Shown here in pieces: positions 32,361-39,708 of a stretch of DNA of 40,544 nt. Numbering within the stretch: the stretch's first letter is position 1; each line of letters starts with the position of its first letter. The translations under genes were made by a program, and so were the position numbers. The notes under the pieces are model-generated. The model saw only the letters and a list, made by a program, of their open reading frames with translations, was not told the DNA's origin and did no database searches. Source of the DNA: an uncultured Thermomicrobiales bacterium (GTDB lineage Bacteria > Chloroflexota > Chloroflexia > Thermomicrobiales > CADCWN01); NCBI GenBank assembly GCA_902806415.1, contig CADCWN010000168.1, forward strand, positions 1 to 40,544. The letters are read 5' to 3'.

Positions 32361-33623
32361 TCACCACTTCATCGTCGTATCCGCCCACTCCTCGCCCTCG
32401 GCGGCGAGGAGTTCCGGGATATCGAGGACCGTATCGAGCGCGCGGATACCGAAGATCGTGGCGATGTCACGCACCTGGAAGCCGGGCGCGAGGCTGCCAT
32501 CCGGCTTGTTCGGGCTCTCGAAGAACGCCCCGCGCACCTCCGCATCCTCGACGTCTTGCGCGAACTGGGCGCGCAGCAGGTAGCCGACCGCGCGCCGGAT
32601 CGCCGGGAGCCAGCGCTCGTCGCCGGTGCGCCGCCAGAGATCGGCCCAGAAGAGGATCGAGACGGCGGCGACCGACGTGCAGAGCCCGTAGCTGTTGTGC
32701 CGCCCCTCGGTATCCGGCGTGTAATACGCCCCGCCATCGAGATTCTGCCCGCCCAGATACCACTCGGCGGCGCGGATCGCCCCGGCCAGGAAGCGGTCAG
32801 CCTCCGCCCCGCCGCGCTCGCGCGCCAGGTCGTGGGCGGCCAGCAGCGGCCAGCCCCACCACCACGACTTCCGCCCGTGGACGCGCCCGAGCTCCGGTCG
32901 CCACGGCGGGAAACGCAGCCAGGTGCCGGTCGGCCCCTCCTCGCGGATCAGCCGCTCGGCCATCGCCAGGAACAGATCGGCGTAGCGCGCCTCGCCGGTC
33001 ACGCTGGCGAGCCGCGCCAGGGTCGCGTCGTCGAGCATCGCGCGGCCCGGATTCGGGTTCTCCGGGTCGCCGACAAACTCGCCGCGCCCCACATGATAAT
33101 GGTCGCGCGCCAGCCCCTCGTCGGGGAGATAGCCGCCCAAGAGCGCGTCGACCGCAGCGCGCGAGGCGTCGAGCCAGCGCGCCTCGCCGGTCGCGGCGTG
33201 CAGATCGAGCAGGCCGCTGATCCCCTCGAAACCGACCTCCACGTTGACGTGGACATTGTCGCCCTCGTAGGTTAGCAACATCCCCGCGACCTCGGCGGGC
33301 GCGGTCAACCGCTCGCGCAGCATGAATTCGCCCGCAGCAAGGGCAGCCTCACGATAGCGTGGATCGCCCAGCCGACGCTCGGCGACGAGCAGGGCGCGGA
33401 TCGCCTGCCCCGCGTGCCAGGTCGGGCCGTTGATCGACCAGCGTCGGGTCTTGGTGTCGTACTCGGTGCGGATCGCCCCCGCGTAATCGCCGTGCGGATA
33501 ATCGAGCGGATCGTCGAACGGCGCTGCCGCCCGCCCGCCCACCGGGACTTGCGCCCGCTCGGCCAGCCACTCCGCACTATGGCGCAGCGTCGCCTCGCAC
33601 GCCTCGCGCCGACTCTCGGCCAT
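32361..33623 (-). CDS. Six-hairpin glycosidase-like protein, unknown substrate
   Basis: A 420-residue, largely helical protein whose repeated pattern (helix, 'G', aromatic; e.g. 'WHAGQAIRALLVAERRLGDPRYREAALAAGEFML', 'GFEGISGLLDLHAATGEARWLDASRAAVDALL', 'ARLASVTGEARYADLFLAMAERLI') indicates an (alpha/alpha)6 barrel as in glycoside hydrolase families 88, 105 and 127 or epimerases. A conserved 'HGRKSWWWGWPLLAAHDLA' and 'YYTPDTEGRHNSYGLCTSVAAVSILFWADL' line the cavity. No signal peptide is seen, so it is cytoplasmic and probably acts on small glycosides or uronides. Start chosen for GGGGAGGG 7 nt before the ATG; the longer frame to 33929 is not protein-like. It is divergent from the enolase-superfamily gene. 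Confidence 0.7.
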   Translation of the reverse strand: MAESRREACEATLRHSAEWLAERAQVPVGGRAAAPFDDPLDYPHGDYAGAIRTEYDTKTRRWSINGPTWHAGQAIRALLVAERRLGDPRYREAALAAGEFMLRERLTAPAEVAGMLLTYEGDNVHVNVEVGFEGISGLLDLHAATGEARWLDASRAAVDALLGGYLPDEGLARDHYHVGRGEFVGDPENPNPGRAMLDDATLARLASVTGEARYADLFLAMAERLIREEGPTGTWLRFPPWRPELGRVHGRKSWWWGWPLLAAHDLARERGGAEADRFLAGAIRAAEWYLGGQNLDGGAYYTPDTEGRHNSYGLCTSVAAVSILFWADLWRRTGDERWLPAIRRAVGYLLRAQFAQDVEDAEVRGAFFESPNKPDGSLAPGFQVRDIATIFGIRALDTVLDIPELLAAEGEEWADTTMKW

Positions 33624-33873
33624 GCGCCACCCTCCCCTGCCGATCCGTTCCCCCGATCGCGCCGCCAGTCTAGCACGAGCGCGCGCAGGGCGGCACCATT
33701 GGTCGAGACGGGAACTTGCCGGCGTGAGAACCGGCCCGTACAGTCGTGGCACCGTTGGTCCCCCAACGTTCGCCAGTCCTCTCCCCTCCCTCGTCTTCCC
33801 CCTTGCTCCCCTCCCTCCTCGTCTCTGTGCGCTCGGTGTGCTCTGTGGTTCAACCCGTTCCATCCCGCCCACC

Positions 33874-33902
33874 TTGCCCAACCCCCACGTCCGGTCTATA
33901 GT
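33874..33902 (+). promoter_or_regulatory. Sigma-70-like promoter upstream of the enolase-superfamily gene
   Basis: TTGCCC (33874-33879), 17-nt spacer, TATAGT (33897-33902). Predicted start is about 33909, leaving a leader of ~77 nt with AAGGAGGAGGGG before the ATG at 33986. The rest of the 362-nt divergent gap 33624-33985 is pyrimidine-rich on the plus strand (33777-33825). On the minus strand TGCTAGACT (33667-33675) may be an extended -10 for the glycosidase-like gene. Confidence 0.5.
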
Positions 33903-33985
33903 GCGCCGGTCCCGCAGGCGCGACCGCACCGCCGGTGGTCGCCGACCATGCCGCGACAGAAGCCCACAGGTAAGGAGGAGGGGTA

Positions 33986-35095
33986 ATGCAGATCACCGGG
34001 ATCACACCCTATCTCGTGCGCGCGAACGGCGGCGGCGCGGCGGAGCGGCCGCGCGGTCGCAACTGGCTCTTCGTCGAGATCCAGACCGACACCGGGATCG
34101 TCGGCGTCGGCGAGGGGGGCGGCTGGCCGGAGGTCACGGCGCGCGGGATCGAGGAGATCACGCCGTTCCTGCTCGGCCAGGATCCGACCCGCGTCGAGCG
34201 ACTCTGGTATCTGATCTACGACGTGCTGCACGGCCACGGGCTGACCGGCGCGGTGCGCGGCGGCGTGCAGAGCGCGATCGACATGGCCCTCTGGGACATC
34301 AAGGGCAAGGCGCTCGGCGTGCCGATCTACGAGCTTTTGGGCGGCGTCTTCAACGAGAAGATCCGCGTCTACGGCCACGCCAGCACGCCGGAGGAGGCCC
34401 GCGCCCTGATCGCGGAGGGCTACACGGCGTTTAAGTGCGACCCCTCGGCGGAGACGATCGCCACCCTGCGCGAGGCCGTCGGCGACGATGTGGAGATCGG
34501 GTTGCACGGCCACGGCGAGTTCACCGTCCACGCGGCGGTGCGGCTGGCGCGGGCGGCGGAGCCGTTCCGCCCCGCCTTCCTCGAAGAGCCGACCCACCCC
34601 GATGAACTCGACGCCCTGGTGGCGGTCGCCGCGAAGGTCGCGGTACCACTGGCCGGCGGCGAGCGATTGTTCCACAAGTGGTCGGTCTACGATCAGCTCA
34701 AGACCGGCGCGCTGGCCCTCCTCCAGCCGGAGACGACGCGGCTCGGCGGGATCACCGAACTGAAGAAGGTGGCGGCGATGGCCGAGGCGGCGGGGATCCA
34801 GTACGCACCGCATGACGGCTCGGTCGGCCCGATCGTCGAGTTGGCGAACATCCACGTCATGGCCGCTACCCCGAACGCCCGCTTCCTGGAGCACCGCTTC
34901 CGCGATGTCCCCTGGCGGCACACGGTCGTGCGCGGAGCGATCGAGCCGATCGACGGCCATATGCCCCTCCCGACCGCGCCCGGCCTGGGGATCGAGCTCG
35001 ACCACGCCGAACTCGCCAAGTACGCCCTGCTGCCGCACGACCGCTACGACTACCGCCTGCGCACCCCGGACCAGATGCGGCAATGGTATTCGTGA
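33986..35095 (+). CDS. Enolase-superfamily protein (mandelate racemase/galactonate dehydratase-like) with altered metal ligand
   Basis: A 369-residue protein with an N-terminal capping domain ('MQITGITPYLVRANGG ... GVGEGGGWPEV') and a C-terminal barrel. The family abstracts a proton next to a carboxylate held by Mg. Second and third metal Glu are in 'FLEEPTHPDE' and 'PLAGGERLFHKW'; the catalytic His is in 'YAPHDGSVGPIV', as in galactonate dehydratase. The first metal ligand is normally Asp in a 'D-x-HGR' block; here it reads 'LHGHGEFT', with His in place of Asp. If real, metal binding is altered. The start follows AAGGAGGAGGGGTA. A dehydratase or epimerase for sugar acids is the likely role; the RraA-like gene follows. 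Confidence 0.85.
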   Translation: MQITGITPYLVRANGGGAAERPRGRNWLFVEIQTDTGIVGVGEGGGWPEVTARGIEEITPFLLGQDPTRVERLWYLIYDVLHGHGLTGAVRGGVQSAIDMALWDIKGKALGVPIYELLGGVFNEKIRVYGHASTPEEARALIAEGYTAFKCDPSAETIATLREAVGDDVEIGLHGHGEFTVHAAVRLARAAEPFRPAFLEEPTHPDELDALVAVAAKVAVPLAGGERLFHKWSVYDQLKTGALALLQPETTRLGGITELKKVAAMAEAAGIQYAPHDGSVGPIVELANIHVMAATPNARFLEHRFRDVPWRHTVVRGAIEPIDGHMPLPTAPGLGIELDHAELAKYALLPHDRYDYRLRTPDQMRQWYS

Positions 35096-35130
35096 GCGAT
35101 AGGCGGACATTATCAAGCAGGATGGTAAGA

Positions 35131-35391
35131 GGCGGCTGAAAGGTAGGCAAGCGGTTGAACCCCGAGACTACGCTCGGGACCAAGACCGCGCCTGGGGGTG
35201 CCTGCGGACACCACGAAACCGACCGTCTTCGGTTAGGTCCGTTACCAGCGTGACGCCTTGACCATGAGGCATCGCCTCTCATCCCGTCCTAACCCGCGAC
35301 GGCGGGCATTGTGCCCTTCAGGGGTATTTCGTGGCGCGCGCCCCCAGGCGCGGTCTCGTCCTGTGCCGGGTCACAGGGTTCAACCGCCCGC
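35131..35391. repeat. Long palindromic repeat A2 made of two inverted three-hairpin units
   Basis: Homologue of A1 (9173-9455). The left unit forms CCCGAG/CTCGGG (35161-35178), GGTG/CACC (35197-35212) and AACCGA/TCGGTT (35217-35234); the right unit is its inverse, with an extra hairpin of about 20 nt in the third position. The linkers AAGACCGCGCC, CCACGAAA and TTAGG are kept, and the loop shares CGTTA and CGCCT words with A1. It fills the 365-nt gap 35096-35460, which has no gene, and ends 69 nt before the RraA-like start. Confidence 0.85.
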
Positions 35392-35460
35392 TACTGTGCA
35401 TCTAACTGCCTGGCGTATCAATCCTAAACGTCCGCTACCAAGCCAAAAGGAGGCCACCCG

Positions 35461-36198
35461 ATGTCCACCACCCCACCGCGCGTCTCCCCCGACACCCTCG
35501 CCACCCTCCGCCAGGTCAGTACGGCGACCCTCAGCGCCCAACTGCTGAAGCGCGGCTACGCCCAAATGTTCCTGCACGGCCTCATGCCGCTGCGCCCCGA
35601 GCTGCGGATGGCCGGGCAGGCGGTGACCCTACGCTTCATCCCGGCGCGCGAGGACCTGGCGCGCGACGAGCAGATGGCGAGCGGCGAGTTCAACAACCTG
35701 ACCAACAAGCAGCGGATTGCGGTCGAGACGGTCGGGCAGGACGAGGTGCTGGTAATTGACGCGCGCAACGACACCCGCGCGGCCACCCTCGGCAATATCC
35801 TCGTCGGGCGGATCAAGGCGCGCGGCGCGGCGGGGATCGTCACCGACGGCGCGTTCAGGGACAGCCCCGGGATCAGGGAGATCGATCTGCCGACCTACGC
35901 GCGCGGCCAGAACCCGAACATCTCGTTCACCGTCCACTACGCCGCCGACATCAACGTGCCGATCTCCTGCGCGGGGGTCGCCGTCATCCCCGGCGATGTG
36001 ATCGTCGGCGACGCCGAGGGGGTGATCGTCGTCCCCGCCGCCATCGCCGACGAGATCGCGCGCGACGGCCTGGAGCAGGAACGCAAGGAAGAGTTCATTT
36101 ACGGCAAGATCGCCGCCGGGGCTAGCATCGTCGGCACCTACCCGCCGGATGCCGCGACCCTCGCCGAATACGAGGCGTGGAAGAAGGCGCGAGGATAG
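35461..36198 (+). CDS. RraA-like family protein (HMG/CHA-aldolase fold)
   Basis: A 245-residue protein of the RraA/4-hydroxy-4-methyl-2-oxoglutarate aldolase family, Mg-dependent enzymes that split or decarboxylate 2-oxo acids; some members instead inhibit RNase E. 'STATLSAQLLKRGYAQMFLHGLMPL' is the N-terminal block, 'TLGNILVGRIKARGAAGIVTDGAFRDSPGI' contains the Arg and Asp that bind pyruvate and metal, and 'PGDVIVGDAEGVIVVP' is the C-terminal signature. The length and an extra C-terminal helix fit the aldolase-like rather than the RNase inhibitor type. The ATG follows AAAAGGAGGCCACCCG. Together with the preceding dehydratase it suggests sugar-acid breakdown: dehydrate, then cleave. It converges with an M24 peptidase gene. 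Confidence 0.87.
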   Translation: MSTTPPRVSPDTLATLRQVSTATLSAQLLKRGYAQMFLHGLMPLRPELRMAGQAVTLRFIPAREDLARDEQMASGEFNNLTNKQRIAVETVGQDEVLVIDARNDTRAATLGNILVGRIKARGAAGIVTDGAFRDSPGIREIDLPTYARGQNPNISFTVHYAADINVPISCAGVAVIPGDVIVGDAEGVIVVPAAIADEIARDGLEQERKEEFIYGKIAAGASIVGTYPPDAATLAEYEAWKKARG

Positions 36199-36201
36199 GA
36201 G

Positions 36202-36314
36202 GGACGGATCACCGCAGAGACGCAGAGACGCAGAGACTGGCAGAGAGGACGAGCTATTTTCTCGTTTCTTCTCTGCGGCCCTCTGCGTCTCTGCGTCTCT
36301 GCGGTGATCCGTCC
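36202..36314. repeat. Octad inverted repeat B7 (34-bp perfect stem) between convergent genes
   Basis: Arms 36202-36235 and 36281-36314 are perfectly complementary over 34 bp, built from the 8-mer GCAGAGAC plus a unique 9-nt end (GGACGGATC). The 45-nt loop holds an AT-rich run (CTATTTTCTCGTTTCTTC). It occupies the gap between the stop codons at 36198 and 36321 almost exactly. A symmetric stem there could end transcription from both sides, although no clean T-tract follows. Confidence 0.93.
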
Positions 36315-36320
36315 TGCTCG

Positions 36321-37634
36321 TTAGATCAGGTACAGCGCTTCCTGGCGACCGTCAAGCCAGTGCATCGTGCCGCCGCTGAGGATGGCGTCTTCTTCGAGGG
36401 CCATGCGGACCTCCTGGCCGTCCCATTCGGGGACCGGGTGGAGTACATTCAGTTCGATCGAGTAGCAGGTCTCGTCGAACAGCTCGTAGTCGCCGCGACC
36501 CGGCACGCCGCCCTGCTGATCCCAGAGGCCGATCGTCGGGCCGGCGGCGTGGCCGTGGTAGCCGAGCGGGTGGCTGTAGATGCTCGGCAGCAGCCCCTCG
36601 GAGTTGGCCTGCGCCAGCGCCTCGCGCAGCACATCGTTACCGCTCTTGCCGACCGCCATCGCCGCCATGTGGATATCCTGCAAGCGGTTCCCCGCCGCCA
36701 GCGCCGCCTTCAGCCCTGCGGGCGCGTCGGCCTCGCCCGGCTTCAGGACGTAGGCGTTCTGCTGCTGATCGGTTGCCAGGCCGAGGTAGTAGAAGCCCAT
36801 GTCGCAGTGCAGCAGATCGCCCGGCTGGATCAGGGTGCGCGGCTTCGGCTGCTCAGCCAGTTGCGCCGGGCGGTCGTAGCCCTGCCCCGGTGCCTGGATC
36901 GAGATCGACGGCTGGAACCAGGTCTGCAAGCCGGCGTCGAGCATCGTCTGGCGCATCCACCAGACGACATCGTCGGTCGTGGTGACCCCCGGCGTGATCG
37001 TGCGCGGCGAGAACGCCTCGGCGATGATCGCGTGGCCGAGCGCCGTGATCGACGGGTAGATCGCCAACTCCGCCGGGATCCGCCGCTCCAGCCAGCCAAC
37101 TGCCAACCGCTCGGCGCTGAGGGTGCGGTCGGCATACTTCTCGCCGAGCGCCGACACGACCTGACCGTGCTCATGGTAGGTCAGCCCGTCGCCGAAGGCG
37201 AACAGTTCCGAGACGTTGAGCCCGATCGACTGCGGGTCGCGCTCCCGCACGATCCGCGCGAGGCTGGCGTCCTGGTCCTCGCCGCTATCGGCGTCCCAGC
37301 CCTTTTGGTAGAACTCCCCGAAGCCGTAGCGGTCGAGGGTGATCCGATCGACGCCGCCATCCGGGCGGCGGGCGAAGACGAGGATCGTCCGCCGCCGCGC
37401 CGCCATCGACGGCTCCGGCAGCAGCGTCATGATCACCGGGTCCTCGTTGTACTCGCGCGCGGCGACGATCCACATGTCGAAGCCCTCGCGCGCCAGCAGT
37501 TCGGGCATGATCGCGTCGAGCCGCTGTCGCAGCCACTCATTGCGCACCTCGGCCCGCCGTCGCAGCGGCAGGATCCGCCCCCGCAACTCCTCCACAAACG
37601 CCCGCTGCCGGGCCTGCCCCTCCGCGTCAACCAT
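36321..37634 (-). CDS. M24-family metallopeptidase (Xaa-Pro aminopeptidase-like)
   Basis: A 437-residue pita-bread-fold protein with an N-terminal creatinase-like domain ('FDMWIVAAREYNEDPVIMTLLPEPSMAARRRTILVF') and a C-terminal M24 domain. The five metal ligands are visible: Asp in 'HCDMGFYYLGLATDQQQNAYV' (two Asp), His in 'GHAAGPTIGLWD', Glu in 'YSIELNVLHP' and Glu in 'RMALEEDAIL'. It should remove N-terminal residues preceding Pro from peptides, or act on a related amide such as creatine; specificity is unclear. Start at 37634 is chosen for GGGAGAG 6 nt before the ATG; ATG 37649 and GTG 37667 lie upstream in frame. The OpgC-like gene precedes it on the same strand, separated by repeat B8. 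Confidence 0.9.
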   Translation of the reverse strand: MVDAEGQARQRAFVEELRGRILPLRRRAEVRNEWLRQRLDAIMPELLAREGFDMWIVAAREYNEDPVIMTLLPEPSMAARRRTILVFARRPDGGVDRITLDRYGFGEFYQKGWDADSGEDQDASLARIVRERDPQSIGLNVSELFAFGDGLTYHEHGQVVSALGEKYADRTLSAERLAVGWLERRIPAELAIYPSITALGHAIIAEAFSPRTITPGVTTTDDVVWWMRQTMLDAGLQTWFQPSISIQAPGQGYDRPAQLAEQPKPRTLIQPGDLLHCDMGFYYLGLATDQQQNAYVLKPGEADAPAGLKAALAAGNRLQDIHMAAMAVGKSGNDVLREALAQANSEGLLPSIYSHPLGYHGHAAGPTIGLWDQQGGVPGRGDYELFDETCYSIELNVLHPVPEWDGQEVRMALEEDAILSGGTMHWLDGRQEALYLI

Positions 37635-37710
37635 AGCTGTCTCTCCCATCCTCAGCGCAAGGCGCACACGCCGCTCGGTGAGCGGAGGATGGATTGTAGC
37701 AGGGTGAGAG

Positions 37711-37823
37711 AGTCCGTAGTCCGTAGTCCGTAGTCCGTGGAGTCTCGTTGCAGCGCCGCGCTTGCTACCCAGTGAGGAGCCAGGGCTCCCTCTCTACGGA
37801 CTACGGACTACGGACTACGGACT
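37711..37823. repeat. Heptad inverted repeat B8 (28-bp perfect stem)
   Basis: Arms 37711-37738 and 37796-37823 pair perfectly over 28 bp. Both are tandem copies of GTAGTCC/GTCCGTA, the same 7-mer as B6 but with a 57-nt loop of unrelated sequence. It lies 16 nt after the OpgC-like stop and 76 nt before the M24 start. Confidence 0.92.
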
Positions 37824-37839
37824 ACGGCTCCCCCGCCCT

Positions 37840-39141
37840 CTACGCCAACCCCCTGGACGGTCGCGCCGCGGGGAGGGCGCTGCGGTAGGCGGCGTCGTTG
37901 AGCCAGCCGCGCAGTTTAATCGAGCCCCAGAGAGCCAGGATCGCCAGGAGTTGGGCGACTGTGCCGAGATTGCGGTCGAGGGTCGCGAGGGCGGTGACGT
38001 TGCGGAAGAGGACGATCAGCGGCAGATGCAAGGCGTAGACCCAGAGTGCGTTGCGCCCCAGTGAGAGGACGAACCAGCCCAGCGCGGCGCGCAAGGGGAT
38101 CCAGAACCACGTCGCGAGCAGGAAGAAGAATTGGAGGAAGATGGCGACCGGGAGCAGCCGACGCGGCGTCAGCGCGGCCCGCGCCGCCTCGACGTTCTGC
38201 CGATCGAAGAGCCAGTCGGGCGCCGTCCCCTGGCGGTGGAGGGCCAGCAGGGCGAGCGCCGCGACGACGACTGCGGCGGCGTAGGCGAAGGAGTAGGGCC
38301 GGAAGCGCGCGATCTGCTCACCGAATTGGCGACGGTGATAGCCAATCGTCAGCCCGCCGAAAAAGAGCAGTTGCCAGGCTTCGATCGAGACGGGGGTCGC
38401 GAACGGCAACCGGAATTGATCCGGGTAGAGTTGCGCCGCCAGATAGACCCCGACCGAGACGAGCGGCACCAGCCAGCCGCGCCGTTCCTCGCAGGCGAGC
38501 AGGGCCAGCGGCGCGGCGGCCAGCAGCAGGATGAAGAGGATCAGCCATTCCCCGCCGTGATAACCAACCGCCAGGCCGAGCGTGCCGATCACGAACGCAT
38601 CCGGGCGATCGGCGTAGGTCGCGACGGTCGCCGGCGGCAGCGGATACCAGAGGGCCGCACGCCCGGTCGCGGCCAGGAGCCCGAAGCCGAGCGTGATCCC
38701 GATGGCGAGGCGATAGAGGATCCAGAGCCGCGCCACCAGGTGGCGCACGGTCTCGCCGAGCGTTTCGCGCGCTGCGGTGATCCCGAGGACGCACCCGGCG
38801 ATGAAGACGAACCCTTCGGGTGCCGAGATGTAGAAGGGACCACCGCTGATGGCGGAGAACCAGGAGTTCCCGCCGAGGTTGCTGACGATCATCGCCAGCA
38901 GGCAGAGGCCGCGCAGCAGATCGAAGCGGGGGTCGCGCTCGCCGCGCTGCACGTAGGAGAGGGGCCAACGCCACCCCGCACCCGACACGCGCGGCGAGGA
39001 ACCGGCACGCCGCTTCGCCGCGCCTACCTGCGGTGTCGTCGGCTCGACCAGATCGCCCAGCAGACTCGTCTGGCCCGACGGCGCGCGGCGCGCCCGTGCG
39101 CCCGGCGCGGCGGAGGTGGTGTTCGGATCTCTCGTAAGCAC
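37840..39141 (-). CDS. OpgC-like membrane acyltransferase
   Basis: A 433-residue integral membrane protein. After a ~65-residue polar, Arg/Ala-rich cytoplasmic leader, 'RDPRFDLLRGLCLLAMIVSNLGGNSWFSAISGGPFYISAPEGFVFIAGCVLGI' (positions about 69-121) matches the OpgC N-terminal block: R-D-R-x-D-x-x-R-G, a polar loop, then the E-x-F-V-F helix. About ten membrane helices follow to the C-terminus ('RNALWVYALHLPLIV' is a conserved later helix). OpgC succinylates periplasmic glucans in Proteobacteria; here it may decorate an extracellular glycan. The start is GTG at 39141; an AGGGCGGGC lies upstream. Leader and acceptor are not recognisable. Confidence 0.82.
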   Translation of the reverse strand: MLTRDPNTTSAAPGARARRAPSGQTSLLGDLVEPTTPQVGAAKRRAGSSPRVSGAGWRWPLSYVQRGERDPRFDLLRGLCLLAMIVSNLGGNSWFSAISGGPFYISAPEGFVFIAGCVLGITAARETLGETVRHLVARLWILYRLAIGITLGFGLLAATGRAALWYPLPPATVATYADRPDAFVIGTLGLAVGYHGGEWLILFILLLAAAPLALLACEERRGWLVPLVSVGVYLAAQLYPDQFRLPFATPVSIEAWQLLFFGGLTIGYHRRQFGEQIARFRPYSFAYAAAVVVAALALLALHRQGTAPDWLFDRQNVEAARAALTPRRLLPVAIFLQFFFLLATWFWIPLRAALGWFVLSLGRNALWVYALHLPLIVLFRNVTALATLDRNLGTVAQLLAILALWGSIKLRGWLNDAAYRSALPAARPSRGLA

Positions 39142-39336
39142 GCCCGCCCTATCTACTCACCGATCTCGTGTCGGCCTTCCCCCAACCTTTCGCCCCCCAC
39201 CACATTAACAAATGGCGCGGCGCGGGACAATGAGAGATGAGTCCCGGGAGGTTCGGCGGCGAAGGGTGAGTACCGGTGCGGCGGCAGCGGCGAACCACCA
39301 GGGATCATGCTCCATTATCCAGGGGCGCGACCCCCG

Positions 39337-39381
39337 CGTGGTAGGCAGGGGAATGCCGACAGCCCTGTCTGACCTACCACG
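39337..39381. other. Hairpin and E-type repeat remnants in the 567-nt gap upstream of the last gene
   Basis: CGTGGTAGG (39337-39345) pairs exactly with CCTACCACG (39373-39381), with CAGGG/CCCTG inside. Further on, 39555-39595 contains a weak CCTTTCAAGG hairpin and CGCCGCC-GGGG-CGGCGG, the order seen at 7878 and 24634. TTGACA occurs at 39612-39617 but has no -10 partner. No gene is seen in 39142-39708. Confidence 0.5.
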
Positions 39382-39708
39382 AGTGGGTACAATCCACACC
39401 GCCCCATGCTAACGCCATATCCACCGACCGATGTACGCCCGACATCCGACCCGATAGTACCGGTTGTCCTCGCCGATCGCGGCGCGTAAGATAGGGAGAG
39501 TACGCGGGGGCGAGCCGCGCCGCGCCAGGGCCTATCGGTCTGTCGAGGCCATTCCCATCCCCCTTTCAAGGGCGGATCGCCGCCGGGGCGGCGGGGCGGG
39601 GCCATACCGGCTTGACAACGCAACACGCTCCCGCGCACTGGATCACGAAGCCCTGCGACATTGGAATCATCGGCCCGAGTCGCCACTCGGCACGGTAGGT
39701 GGACAAGC

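Noticed and set aside
36177..37733. A 518-codon plus-strand frame through repeat B7 and opposite the M24 gene
   Set aside because: The M24 gene has all five metal ligands on the other strand; the plus frame has no motif.
39612..39617. TTGACA as -35 box of the last gene
   Set aside because: No -10-like hexamer lies 16-19 nt downstream (the bases there are GCACTG and similar).
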